Of a stretch of 64,000 nucleotides of DNA, positions 35,601 through 49,747 are shown in pieces. The translations under genes were made by a program, and so were the position numbers. Below the pieces are notes generated by a model. It was not told where the DNA came from. It saw only the letters and a program-made list of their open reading frames with translations, and searched no databases. Origin of the DNA: Pempheris klunzingeri. Taxonomy: Eukaryota; Chordata; Actinopteri; Acropomatiformes; Pempheridae. The number at the start of each line of letters is the position of its first letter. Within the stretch, counting starts at the first letter, position 1. The stretch covers positions 5,998,470 to 6,062,469 of the forward strand of contig NC_092012.1 in the NCBI RefSeq assembly GCF_042242105.1. The letters are read 5' to 3'.

Positions 35601-38600
35601 TGATTCATTTAATGTTAGCTCTTGAATTAGGCCACTGATTAAGATTTCTGCTCAGGTAGCATGCACACACTGTCTATTAGCACTTCTGTGGATGTTACAC
35701 TACATGTTCAGCTGGCAAAACAGATTTTACAAAGATCAAGTCTAATCTTGAGGCCTCGCTCTTATTTGTAAGTCTGTCCATTTTCTAGGTTCAGGCGTCA
35801 TTAACCTAACTGCACTGGTTGCTGTGGTAACAGTATGCATATACACAGTATACTGATAAATAAAACCAAAACAGAGAGCTGCAGGCTAGATGAGGGATAC
35901 AGATGTATGTTCCTGCGGGCCATAACATTTAGTCACAGTGCTTAACTCCTTAGTCACATCAGGCAGAATCAGGGGTGACAGAAGACAGTGAAATGCAGCC
36001 ATGTTTCAAGTTATAGTCACAGCCGTCTAATTGCACTCTGGAATTGGTATCAACATAAACATATGAAGAACATTTTGAATTCTGAGGCCAAACTGAGACA
36101 CTCTTCTACTTTGGATTGGTGCTACATCACCTACGAGCGTGGTTGATCTGCAAAAAAATAAGCCTCGATAAAAGCTGTCTGGCTCCGACTTGGTCCGCCA
36201 GTCTGGACATAATGTAGATTTGGCGATTTTCTCAGCTGTCCATATCACAGCCTGTGATTTACACCCACCCCGAGACAAAATATGTTGTATGAGTCATTTC
36301 TGTTAGTGTCCAAGTGATTCTATGGTGCGTATCAATTCTTCCAACTCTCTGCCAGACCTTTTCACTGTGGTTAAATGATTCATCTCTCAGTTAAACCAGT
36401 TGTTTTTGAAAAACTGTGTGTGTGTGTGTGGTTTTTTCTGACTAATCTTCTCATATTCCCCCAATACATTACGTGAAAAATGTCCATCTGATCCAATCTA
36501 ATTGTTTGCAAAGATGGTGGAGTGTTACTCATAAACACTCATATTCAGTCTACGTTTTCTACCAGTGACTGTTTGGATCAAATTCTGTGTGACAATGTGG
36601 TTGACTTCATCACTTCATTGAATCACTGCTCTGTCTCTCTTCAACTTCTTACTGTAAGCAAATAACACTCTTTTTCTGAATAACATGAATATGTGTGTCA
36701 TCAGCGCTGCCCATTCCAAACCTATTGAAACAAATTGCCTACGCATGGCCATTGTTTAATCAACACTACACTACTACGTGGTTTTCTGCATTTTTACCCA
36801 TTTTCTCCCAGTTTGAAACAGGCACTGTGTTCTTTTCTACTGCGGCACACAGCATGGTGGAAACTTTATTTTTCTCAGTGCCTGCCGGTGCTTTGCTTGT
36901 GGCATTTAGCACTGTGAAATACATATTCTTTTCTATTAGCTCAGAGAACACAGCAAGGCTACAAATAAAGGTGTATAACTACGTTTGCATTAAGGTAGTA
37001 AAAATGACCCCAGGCCCATTTTTCTTACTCTCTTTGCATTGTCTATGTACCCTGTTGCCTTCAAATACCCATGTGTGGTGCGCACAGCAGAATTCACACA
37101 GCAGCTTAGTTACATTTTGCCTACGGCTGTACAATCTGGCTCCAACTTTGCTATGTGTCTGTAAAATTGATTCAATTCAAATTAACCATTTGGGTACAAA
37201 ATCAACAAAGGATTAAATGTGGTGTTTTGACTTTGGATGGTGGTGCAGGAACCACCTTAATGCCCTTGATGGTGTCTATTCAACAAATTTGCAATTCATG
37301 ATATTATCACTGCAAACCAATTGACACACAGTAAACCTGGTACCCTCAGAGCCCCTGAGGGTCTGGACCCCTGGAGCTGTTGCCCACTGCGTCTGGTTGG
37401 TAATGCAGCCTTGGCAGAGCTTGAAAAAACTTAGTTGGTTCAAAGATTCGATTTTCCATTAACTTCCTAACCTCTCAGGGCAGAGGGCATCACATTTTGA
37501 ATGGGAGGAATCACCGCAAAGATTAAACAGACTCTCACCAGGTCAAACACAGAAAGCTTCTCCTGCAAAACTATAATCCTGCAACACAATAAATCTACTG
37601 TAGTTCTGTCAGCAGCCAGCGCAGAGTGAAATTATTATGTCGAATGTCCCTGTAATCACACATGGAGATGCAGTCCTCCGTGATTTTGAGGTTCATTTTG
37701 AGGACTACGTAATACCAACTAAACTGTGTTTTGTATTAGTATAATGTGAAAATGGTGTCAATTAATGTAGTTGGTTATATTTCATTTGTTTCCAGTATTT
37801 TATTTAATACATATTTCATTTGTTTCCTATATTTCATGTGTGGATGCAAAATTACATTAGTACATCTGTGATCCACCCTGATGACCTTCCTGTGACTCCA
37901 CTATGGAACATAAATGTAGCATTTCATTCACTCACAGATACATTGCCTGTGAACGTAATCAAGGTAGCAATTATGTTTGTCAGTAACACATATCTATGAA
38001 AGCAATTTAGTAATATGCAAACTGGCTCGAGGGCAGGCTGCCGTCCTTCATACCTTCAAACTAGTAGAATACAGATTGACACAGGTATGAATCAACAAAA
38101 CCTCTTTTAACCTTCTGCAGTGGGCTAACAAATCCCACACATATTTAAGACTTGTGTAAATTCAGACATGTGCACTTCCAAAACAGCTCCCCGCAGTGGC
38201 TTTTGCAAAGTTAGACCCGTGCCAATCCTGCTGCTGCTGCACATAAAACCGCAATCAGCAAATTTGGCTCTTGAGACTCACTGGTAACTGTTTTCATCAG
38301 AACAACATCAGAATATTGAGTTTTGCAGAATTAACTGGCTTCTCTGTATGTTTATTTTTCCAAATTTCCTGTGCTATGAAAGAAGCAGTGCATTATTTAT
38401 ACTTCCTGGGTTAAAATACCACACAGTCCCTGAAGTCATTATCTACTGAATGAGACATGTACTGAGTGACGCCACCCCTGACGGCATATGCAAAGCATTA
38501 TCATTTTACGATCCTCCTGATGTTTTAGAGTGTGGGTTTGACATGGAAAGAGGTCACATCTCAGGTCCCCTGTGTGTGCTTTGAGAAAAACATGTATCAT

Positions 38601-39764
38601 TAATAGTATCTTTGTATTCCTTTTAGACTATATATATATTATGCACACAACCTTGCTATTCATTCATGCTATTTCATTCTTGGAAACAAATTTGTCTTAA
38701 TGTGTTATTATATTTCTGAGTTAGTAGGGTTCCAGTGCACACATTCTTCAGTGGCTTCCCTTAACAATAACAAGAATTATTAGATAAACTGAGGATATTG
38801 TGCCACAAAAGAACTCTATTAAAATTAAGACATCCACTTGGTTACAAGTGATTTATCTCAAAGCTGCTACCAATTCAAGTCCCCTCATACAAAGTCTCCG
38901 TAAAGGTCCCTTCAGTCATTGTTGTGTGTTTTATAGCAGTAATTGTGTAGTTAAATTGTTGAAGTCACCTTTGGACAGAGAACAAGGCGCATTAAGACGA
39001 GTGATGCAGCTTTGACTGTAGTCAAGCTTCAAAATCGTATAACAAAAACGTTTGTGGGAGTTTTGCTCTTAAACACCAGATATCTTATTTCATAGCTTTG
39101 TTAAATGAGTATATCTGTCTGTGTAAAATGCAGTTGTCTTTTTAAATTTATAGCGCAGTATGCTGGGTACTACAGGAGCTATCTTCAAGCGTCTGGTCTT
39201 CCATTCAGTTTTCTCCCCAGTTAATTTTTGGTGTGATGTATTTTCTCTGTTTCATATATCATAGGGAAAACAGCCCAGTGTCACCAGCAGATAAAACTGC
39301 TGCTCTGTTGAAGTGTGGATTGGGCTGTAATGAAAATGCAAATGAAATTAATCATTTTGTCATAATTGTAAGTAATATAACTGGAGATATGGTATACATT
39401 ACGTGTTATGCCTGATAATTGGCTTTAAATTGGTTCTGTGTTCTGGAGAATATGAGAAAGTGGTGGTATCACATAATATAAAGTACAAAAAGTCAATCAG
39501 AATACTTAATGATTTAGATAAAGATTTCATAGTTGTTAAAGCAAAGTGGCTTTTATCACAAGCTGTAGAAACACTGCTTGTCAAACTCATGTCAAAGCAA
39601 TACCTGCCTCAACATTTAGAAACACATTTAATTCTAGTATCAAATATCTAATATCAAACTAAAGCTGCCTTACAGTGAATGTTCAGACACATGCTGTAAT
39701 GTGGACATACAGTAATATTTAATATGCCTACGGATGTTTATATGGCAAGTTTGGGTTAAAGACA
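35601..39764. other. Noncoding interval
   Basis: AT-rich and unassigned. The longest frame, 173 codons at 36,695-37,216, begins with GTG, has no ATG near its start, and no recognisable domain; it may be decayed repeat coding sequence. No ANO3 or SLC5A12 exon recognised. Confidence 0.4.
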
Positions 39765-40710
39765 TAATTCGACATTTTGAGACAGTTAAATATGAGGCTA
39801 CAGCCAACAATCGGTTAGCTTAGCTTAGCTTAGCTTAGCTTAGCATAGCACAGAGACTGCAAACAGCGAGCCTGGCTCTGTCCAATGCTAATCAAATCTG
39901 CCTACCAGCACCTGTGCTCACAAAATAATAAAGTTGGAATGATCCGTACAAAAAAAAACATTTTCTTGGCCATGGCCAGTAACTTCCTGGGGACTCCACT
40001 GGTTGCCTTGCAACTGCTCTGAGCCAACAAATAAACAGCAAATGAACAAATAGTTCTGCACATAAATCCCTGCTTCCTGTGGGTCAAAGGATTGATTTTA
40101 AAATCCTATTACTTGTTTATAAAGCCCTAAATGGTCTTGGGCATCAGTACACTTCCGACTTACTCTTACTCTTATCTATTTACATACACTATGATGCATC
40201 CAGACCCCTCGGGTCATCTGGTGCAGGTCTACTCACTGTTTACAGGATCAAAACCAAGCAAGGTGAAGCAGCTTTTAGTCTCTATGCTCCCCACCTGTGG
40301 AACATCTAAGATCTGATAATACTGTCAGCTCATTTAAATCAGGGCTTAAAACATTACTGTTGACTGTTGTTTTTCAATGAATTAAATACATAACTTCCCT
40401 TTAATCTGTGACTATTTATCCACTCACTTGTGTTGTTTTTTATTGTCTTTTAAATGCAATTTCTTTTTAAACACTCACAATTTATTTGTGGGTTTTGCAA
40501 GGATTTAAAACATGAGAAATAAGTGTTCATTTGTGAGCTTTAGAGATGTCAGTAGGCTGATTTTGTTACCATTTGACAGAGCCAGGCTAACTGTTTCCCC
40601 CTGTTTGTAGTCTTTGTGCTAATCTCTCACCAGAAAGCAAACAAGCGTATTTGCCTAAATGTCAGACTTTTGTTTTAATGCTACGCTAACTACTGTATGT
40701 GGCTGGTTTA
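39765..40710. repeat. Two inverted CAGGCTAACTG repeats flanking a LINE fragment
   Basis: The left copy (about 39,765-39,960) is antisense: gaggctacagccaacaatcg, a (TTAGC)6 run at 39,815-39,844, then agcctggctctgtcc. The right copy (about 40,530-40,710) is sense: gagctttagagatgtcagta, gacagagccaggctaactg. A LINE fragment lies between them. Confidence 0.6.
40079..40330 (+). pseudogene. L2/Rex-like LINE, C-terminal fragment of the reverse transcriptase ORF
   Basis: The frame reads RIDFKILLLVYKALNGLG, then DASRPLGSSGAGLLTV, then KTKQGEAAFSLYAPHLWN. This is the characteristic C-terminal end of fish L2-type LINE polyproteins, downstream of the polymerase domain. It stops at once after that and the polymerase core is absent. 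The following AT-rich 170 bases are probably its 3' UTR. Confidence 0.75.
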
Positions 40711-43700
40711 AGAGTGATCTCATCAAGAACAAAATGTGCAATTGTGTGTTCAGACTGAAGTCATTGGTCCTGAAGAGCACATAAATGAAGTCCAGTGACT
40801 GTGTTTCATTGCAGTTTTATGTGTGGTGAATCATTTTTGGCATCTGAGGATGTGCCATTAAATGTTATACAGCACTTGGAAAGACAGTGCCACAAACAGA
40901 AACCTTAATTTTCTTTGAAAATGCTGAAATGTGAATGCATTTAATTTCTTATTAGTCTCTCAAGAAATAATGACGAAACACCCGCTGTCCTAAATCCAGT
41001 TATTTTCTGGCGTTAAGACAAGTTCACATGCGGTTCACTGTGGTGAAGTATTCCCTGTTTCTCAAAGATCAGTCGAGTCACACATGTGCACAGACACAGT
41101 GCCAGTACAAGTCCGTGATTTGCTGTCCATTACTCAGAATTGTCTTCATTTTACACAGTGAGTCAAAGGATATGAGCTAGTCTGAAAAGCAACTGGGGCC
41201 TGCCAGTGGCCGTAGGGAAGAAGACTATGATTTGAAACAGACAACTTGGAAACTTTCAGTCAAAAGCATTCAACAGCAATCTTAGACCGTTGTGTTTTTT
41301 AAGATTCCATATAAAGATCCAAATATCTGACATCAAGAAAAATGTCTGCGAGTAACGCTATAAAACGCTCTTTTCATCTTTTGATTCATGAAACGCCTCA
41401 GAGGCTACACCTCAAGGAAAGTTTTAGACAAATGGTTCAGTTGATTCAGACCTCAGGACATCAAAAAATCAGGAGGGTCTGTAAGAGATTTAAAATAAAA
41501 TGTTAAAATGGATTTATATTATGAGCAATATTTTTTTCCCCCCAGTGTTTATGTCCTCAACAAATAAAACTGCATAATTGGTGGCTGATGTCTATGAAAA
41601 CTTCAGAGCTTCAGGGGCTTATCTGACAATTCATTCCGTTGGGATTGTGTTACATTTAAAAAAAAAAACTACTTTATATCAACATTTGTGACAAATTATA
41701 AGAAAAATATAATTAAATTGAATGACACTCTAAAAAAATGGCTCTGGCATCAAATCAAATTTCTTCACAGCTGTCAGGAGCATCCAATTACCAATCACAA
41801 ATTACCAAGAGATACCAAGAAACCTCTTATTTTAATCCTGCACATCTCTCAAGGACAGTAATTAATGTTTTGAAAAATAGACTTGCCAAATGCATCATAC
41901 AGTTAAAGTTAATCTGGCAATAAACATCCCCAGAGTGAAAAAAGGCTTGTAAACATAACAGAGGAACAGATCACAAGAAGATTCTCATTAGCAAATTTGG
42001 ACGGAGGTTCACGTGAGACTCACACACAGCAAACAGAAAACTCCTTAAATACATTACACAACTTTCCGTGAGTAAAACTGAATTACCAACCATTCTGTAA
42101 TGTCTTTTGTAATGACACGGACATTGAGTGTGCAGACAAATGGATTTGTTCTTGGGCCATTATCACAGGCTGAAATGAAATAACTTCATTATGGAGGAGG
42201 GGGGCATACTGTCAGCCTAAGCTGCTGGAGCAGAGGAAGACAGACACGAGGAATGGAAAGGCAAAAATAATAGATATGGATGGAATAAATTTGTTTCCAT
42301 GGTAAACTGTATTAGATTTGTAAGAATTATAAACAAATAATACATACAAAAAGTATGTATTCCGTGTCTGCAAACTCCAAATAATTACACAGGATAACTT
42401 CATGCAAGGAACTATTCAATACATGGATATGGCAATAAAAAAAACTATCAGAAATCCAAATAGAAGGAGATGCAATGAAATAATGCTAATTAAAGGATAA
42501 ATATGCAAATTGTGTGCAAAGGTTATGCACGAAGAAATAACGGATGCTATGTGTATTTCTAGTTAGCTGAGCAGAAAGATGGATAAAGCACTGTACATGC
42601 TCTACAAAGTCCACCCACATCTGCCCAGCTGGATTGTGCTAAAAGACCTGGAGAAATCAAAAACCATAATCCTCAGTATGCCAACACATCTGCTCATATG
42701 TGCATAAGGTATATGATTAGTTCTGCATACTGCAGTTACATAAGCGTGGTGTGAAGGCTGGAAAGGGCCCAGATTCTGTTAGCTATGCTGACATAAAAGA
42801 CTAACACTAAACCAACAGGATGGCCAACATTTGTTACGGCTGTAAGAAGAGAGAACCTCACACTTAGCTGCGTCTCCCCTTAGCAGAGACAGTTTTATAC
42901 ACAAATAAATGATAGGAGAGTCAATTTTACAGATACAAAGGCCATTTTACTTTACAGATTCATAGTTTGAGGCTCCTCAGACTAGGCCATGCATCTTCAC
43001 CATTGGCTGTCCTGCTGTATTATCTAAATCCTCCTTGGCCCACAATCTGTCAGGAAGTACAATAGATTTGCTGACTGCGAGAAACAACTGATAATGAAAA
43101 AGGATAAGAATGAATATTGGAATTTCTCTTTGTGTTCCATTTTACAGGGTCTGAGTTGCTGCACAAATAGACTTTTAAAAGTTCAGATGATGTATGATGT
43201 CACTGCCACCCTTCTATGGAGACTGGATCGGCAGGGTCATCATTTCTTTGGCTTGGGGCTGCTCTGCAGACTGCCAAAGGGAGGGGGGGGAGCGTTACAA
43301 TGTATGCTGTCTGGGTATAATTTGAAGCCAACTGTGACATAAGGGTTCAAATGAAGTAATGCTCTGTGAAGTGTAGTCAGAAACATTTTCAGCTGAGATT
43401 TTCAGATATGTCTAATTAGGTGAGGCTGAGTGAGTGTGGCAGGATTTTCAGCTGACATTTCACAATATACAAACTACTGCGTGTCTGGGCATAAGTTAGT
43501 AAGTTTCCCATTTAAAATCAATCACAGAGTAAGTTCTACTTTTAAAATCAATGGCACATTTATTTCAAATTTCATTCATATAATTTGATGTCATATCAAA
43601 TCATTTCAAACATGACCAGTAACTTGTGTTGAAGAAAATCTTGTGATGATTTTAAATTGTTTATGTAAGTCAAATGTGTCTTTTGCTTAGAGCACAGCAC

Positions 43701-43749
43701 CCTGACATCCAAAGTCTATGTAATTTAAGTGAGCCACAATGTTTTGACA
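40711..43749. other. Noncoding interval
   Basis: AT-rich sequence with two enhancer-like stretches listed separately and short homopolymers. No exon recognised. Confidence 0.4.
41700..42010. promoter_or_regulatory. Candidate enhancer (conserved-element-like)
   Basis: Nonrepetitive, balanced-strand sequence rich in homeodomain-like cores: ccaattaccaatcacaaatta, cagtaattaatgttttg, tctcattagcaaatttgg. A further stretch at about 42,470-42,545 has a POU octamer (ATGCAAAT) and aatgctaattaaagg. It lies 7 kb upstream of FIBIN. Function is inferred from motif texture only. Confidence 0.2.
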
Positions 43750-43995
43750 GTGACAGACAGAGATGTTGTCACACCTCACATAAAAATCCAACCCTGTCAG
43801 TGGCAAAAACAAATACTTTGAGTGGATGTACTTGGATGAGTAAGGTTGGCCCAAAGGATCATATTACAGCCACTGTGGCCCATTTGCTGTCGCCTGCTGA
43901 AGCAATTTACTGGACCAATTCCAAGTTTTTGTACCTAATACTCAAAATATGTAAAGAAAGCTCCTGGTTTAAAAATAGCAGCGCTCTCCCTTAAG
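43750..43995 (+). mobile_element. Fold-back element, right half only (copy 2)
   Basis: It matches the right arm of the 22 kb element: ctgtcagtggcaaaaacaaa, atcatattacagccactgtg, cattt gctgtcgcctgctgaagc, tactggaccaattccaagtt and the terminal tttaaaaatagc. The left arm is missing. Confidence 0.65.
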
Positions 43996-44028
43996 CGCAC
44001 AGTGGTGCACCTACTTCTGAAGAACCAA

Positions 44029-45115
44029 GAATTGACCCTGTCAAATTTAGACCTATTTCTAAATTACAATTTTTATGAAATGTTTTAGAGAAGACTCATA
44101 ATTTATTTTTTAATGAATACTTGATGTTTTTGACACATTTCTGTGAAGATCATAGCACCCAATCTGCTCTCATTAAGGTAAGAAAAGACCTTTTACTTAC
44201 AGCTGATGCTGGTGACGGTTGCATTTAACACTGTGGGTACCTCTGTCCTATTGGATCCTAGAGACAGACAACCATTCACACTATGGGCAATTTAGAGTCA
44301 GTAATTGACCTAACCTGCATGTCTTTGAAAACCGCAGTGCCTGAAGAAAACCCATGCAAGCGAGCGAGAGCATGCAAACTCCACACAGAAAGGTTCAAGG
44401 TTCAAACCACCTCCCACCAGCCAGCGGATCCAGTACCATTGTTATGTAGATGATGGGGTTGAAATATTAAACCTGCAGCCAGAAACTTGGGTGAGATGTT
44501 TGACAGTGATCTTCCACTGAAAAATAAATTACAGCCGTTCGACAGTTACACATCAATCATGTTTTTATGGATTAAGGGGCATCTCTAAGGTCATCCACGC
44601 TTTGATTTCATCTCGGTTAGACTGTTGTAATCCACTGTTCTCAGGCTTGAGCCAAAAAACTCAGGTCTTCACCTGGTAAAAAAAAGGGAGGCTGCTCTGC
44701 TTTTAACAAATAATAGAAGCCAAGATCATATCAGCCCTGTTTTAACCTCTCCACTGGTTACAGGTCAGTTTTAGTTCTGATTTTAAGATTTAATGATCAC
44801 CTCTAAAGCACTTCATGGTCCAGCTCCCAGCTACACTGTTGAATTGCTGCTCCCCTATGAGCCAGAGTGCAGCTTCAGATCCTCGGGCAGAGCTCTACTG
44901 GCTGTTCTTCAGTCCTGATTCAAGAGTAAAGGTGGCCAAGCTTTTGCAGACAAGGCCCGGGGTCGGAGCTGTTGGGGCTTTTATCTCATGTTATTTCTTT
45001 ATGATTCAGTTGACTGATTTTATTTGCCCCAGTCCTCAGAAATGTTTTTATCTTGGTTCACATCTAAAGCACTTTGTGCCTGTTTTAAAAGTGATGTATG
45101 AATGAAAATTATTAT
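44029..45115 (+). pseudogene. L2/Rex-like LINE remnant (reverse transcriptase and 3' end), decayed
   Basis: Readable blocks in order: DPVKFRPISKLQF near 44,033, then HSTQSALIKVRKDLLLTAD near 44,148, then the polymerase active-site region YHCYVDD at 44,434-44,454, then VIHALISSRLDCCNPLFSGL near 44,590, PSYTVELLLPYEPE near 44,830 and a LINE-type 3' end (atctaaagcactttgtgcctg) near 45,063. Blocks lie in different frames with several stops, so the element is dead. An unrelated repeat interrupts it at about 44,251-44,430. Confidence 0.75.
44251..44430 (+). repeat. Teleost dispersed repeat nested in the LINE remnant
   Basis: It contains cattcacactatgggcaatt, agagtcagtaattgacctaa, cctgcatgtctttgaaaa and catgcaaactccacacagaa, the signature of a very common fish repeat. 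LINE sequence resumes just after it at the active-site block. Confidence 0.7.
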
Positions 45116-47751
45116 GTAAACATAATTCATGTTATTCATTTCTTGAATACTGATCTCTGCATCTGTATTCCATGTAGAAGAATAAGTAAAACCATGTATG
45201 CTTTTCTCTTTTACTTAATACTAGAATAGATAATTCAACCAGAATCGTGTCACCAAGCATTTATTCCACCTGTGGTTTTCCTGAGTTGTGTCCTCCCCAG
45301 TTGACCCAGGAACTAGAATAACGCCCAGATTTAGTTTACACTCTGTCAGAAGGCTGTTAATTCAACTCTAATGTACTTTTGAAGGCCATAGTTAGAGGTG
45401 CTGTTGTGCATTTTCTTCACAAACTTAAGTCTCAGGATTCACTCCTTGTGTATGTGACACAGCGACAGCTCTATTATATATTTTGTGCTGTAGTTTTGAT
45501 TCCATTCTGCATGCTTTCCGGCTCTAACCAGACCCTGTCGTTCCCTGACTGACCAGCAGTAGGCCTCAGTTGGTTCCCACAATTCATCCTCACCTGCTGG
45601 CACACTTGTCCGTCATTCACCATAATCAGACACTTACTCTTTGCCCAATTGCCATCTTTTCCTGTTCCACCGGCCCGTTTGTGAGTTTTGATCTTTGCCT
45701 TCTTTATCCACCTGCCTGCTCCCATTTGGACTTGTTTCCCTTTGCTGACTGCTGCCCACTTCTGTTTCACCTGCCCGGCCTTTGTGTTCTGCTTTCTGAT
45801 GCATAAAACCTGCCAGAGCCGTGACAGTGAGTGGATCCATTAATGATCATGCTGTCTTAAATATATGAACCCAGTAACAAGGTTTCAAATAGCATAATAA
45901 CAGTTAAGTGCAGAGTCTCACTTTGTCCCAAATATTTCAAAATAAATGACCCTCACAGAATCACATAAAAAAAACTCTTTGAGCCTGATCGCTCCATCAC
46001 ATTGAGTCAAGTTCAGCTTGGGAGCCAGACGTTTGCCAAATTACAATCTAATCCCTGTTTGGTCAATTTAGCTCAAATTTGGAGGCACTTTATCACAAAA
46101 TAGGTTGTTAAATGTTGTAACATGTATTGTTGAATTCAAATTTCCACAGTGAGAGGATCAGAACAGCGGCCCCGGCAGCTCACACAGCAGGGAACTGGCA
46201 AAGAAAAGAAAATTGTGGATTGTGTTTTGTGTTCCAGCTTTAGAGCAAATGGAGGGAGCAATTCCTAGCTGGTCTTTTTATTTTACAAGACTGTCCTATG
46301 TGAGTAGGTGGAGTTCCTCTCCTCTTCAAAATGATTTAGTACGAATTTAAGCATGCCACAAAAGACTTGAACATCACAACAGAGCAACACACCCTAAACC
46401 CATAACATGACTTCATTTTCCATGTTCCTTTTTTTTTTTTTGTCTGACACCACATTGAAATTCCCTCTGCAGAATAATGTCACAGGGCAGCAACTGTAAA
46501 GATTCTCCAGGCTGCCACTCTGGTCCCAGACAGTATATTGCCTTTTTAGTGGCGTTGGCTGCAGGCCTCTAATAAAAGCAGATTTGCACACATAGCGGTG
46601 CATCTTTTTACTGTTGTAGTAGAGTATAAAATATGTAATTGTAAAATCTCCAGAAACTTGGAAGAAACAGTGACACTGAGAAAAGGACTTGTTCACAGAT
46701 ATTAAATTATGTTCTTTCAGTTCCTCAGTCTTATTACTGCGGTGAGATACAGTCATGCTGATGCATTTCTCTATATTTTAAATCAGAATGATGCACATAA
46801 AAGACCCTTCGTTGTGTAACTTTCTGTTTTGTATAAGAGGATGTAAACCTGTTTTTTAACAATAAGTTTACCAATTAAACTTGTTCTGCACAAGCTTAAA
46901 TTATGCAGGTCACAACCTGAACAATAATTCATGCAGTGGAAAATGGACTCCTCAGAGGTAGGTGATGGCGTAACTGTTGTTTCCACTGGAAAGATATGCA
47001 CACGTTGAGAGGGATTGTGGGTTCAGCGAATTAGATCACTCTTTACAAGCTGGTTCTTGAGATATAAGATCACATTTAAAATTAAATTTTTCTCCCCTTG
47101 GGGCATTACCTCTGTGACTGTAGCAGCTGAGCAAACTGGAAAAAGTGCTATCATTTCAGTTGAATGGCATTGATTGGATCAACACAATAAAATGTGCCTC
47201 TACTTAAATATTATGGCACGTTCTCTCAATAGTGGAACATATTTCATAACATTCCCTCTATTTCCCGAGTAAGTACAGTTATAAAGTGTGGCGCTGTAAA
47301 AACAACTAGGCTAATTATAGGTCTAAGCTGAAACGCAGCATTTCGGCTCACTTTACTCAACAGGTGACCATCGCATGTATTTTTGTTTCCTTTGAACTGA
47401 ACTGGACTTGTCATTTGATGCCAGCAGGCGACTAAAAAACAGGTGGCCACTATGTCAGAGGACGTGAACATGTTTTTTTGACTATGTGCTGCCAACCACA
47501 CTGCAGCCCGCATGTATGTTTTACAACATTACTCCTTGTATTAGATAGTTGACACTGTTAGATTGTTAAAAGAAAAGAATTACAGATCTTTAAAAAAAAA
47601 AAAGTCTTAAAAATCCAATGCAAATTTTAGATATGTTTTAAAGGAGGGGAATGTAGCCAAAAGTCAGGTTTGGTTCTTCTTTAAAGAATAGATATTTCTA
47701 AGAGTAAATAACAGATGTAAGTCTGTTTTTGTACGAGGCTGCATTGTAAAC
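45116..47751. other. Noncoding interval
   Basis: No exon recognised. A pyrimidine-rich stretch at about 45,590-45,835 ending cataaaacctgccagagccgtgacag resembles the end of an LTR, but no partner LTR or retroviral-type gene is visible. Confidence 0.4.
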
Positions 47752-48070
47752 AGTAGTGGAAGAAGTTTATAAGTCACACATTCAGAATATAAAGAGTATT
47801 ATCAGCTAATTGTACTTAAAGTATCACAAGTAAAAGCACTCAGCAGCAGGATGACCTCTATCAGACTTATAGGCTATCATTACACATTTTACCATCAGAT
47901 CATTATTACTGAGGCCTAAACCTGTGAGCAGCATTTTAATGTAGCAGGTTATGGTGGAACAAATGAACTACTTTATATACTGTTGGGCAGGTTACTTTAT
48001 TGCAATGCATCATATTTTGCGAGCTCATCCTGTGATTTGCATGTAAAATCTTAATCTGTGAAGTATCTGA
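47752..48070 (+). repeat. AAGTAAAAGTACT-family repeat, second copy
   Basis: It begins acagtagtggaagaagttta and contains taattgtacttaaagtatca and caagtaaaagcactcagcag. It is the opposite orientation of the copy at 14,850 and more degraded. Confidence 0.5.
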
Positions 48071-48609
48071 CAGAATCCTTAAGGTGCAAGAGAACTGAAA
48101 TAGTGAAGCAAAGTATCTAAACATTGCTTACTTCAGTGGGTAAATGAACTTGAAATGATGGACCTAATGATTGGCTTCTGTCACAGACTGGAGGAGGCTA
48201 ATGTAATATATTAACCTGTGATAAATACTAATCTTTTTCATCATTTGGCCATTTATCTTCATGATCAATTGAGGTTGTTGTTTGCAGCGCTGTTCTGTAC
48301 ATTGCCTACATTATATTGACTGTAATATTTTGCCCACTTTACTATTGGGAGTGCACAACTATTAGAAACTCTTAACAGCATAATCTAATAAAAAGACATT
48401 TACAGAATCCGCTTTTCTGCCACATGTCATCAGGCATTAAACATCACAGTAGACCTAAGTTTTATAAAAGTAGCCAACTAGGGTGTAATTACAGGGGTGT
48501 TGTGTTGCACGTTTTAAATTTATGTGGTCACTTGTGTATTTTTCAATAACTTTTCCTTAACCATCTGGGCCAGCTTGTCACGGTTATGTGAATTAACACA
48601 AACTTGGGT

Positions 48610-49747
<1,138 letters not shown>

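Noticed and set aside
36695..37216. 173-codon plus-strand frame with hydrophobic segments
   Set aside because: Starts with GTG, has no initiating ATG near its start and no recognisable domain or splice context; possibly decayed repeat coding sequence.
45590..45835. LTR-like pyrimidine-rich stretch ending in a GTGACAG motif
   Set aside because: No second LTR, primer-binding site or retroelement gene nearby; resemblance alone is too weak.
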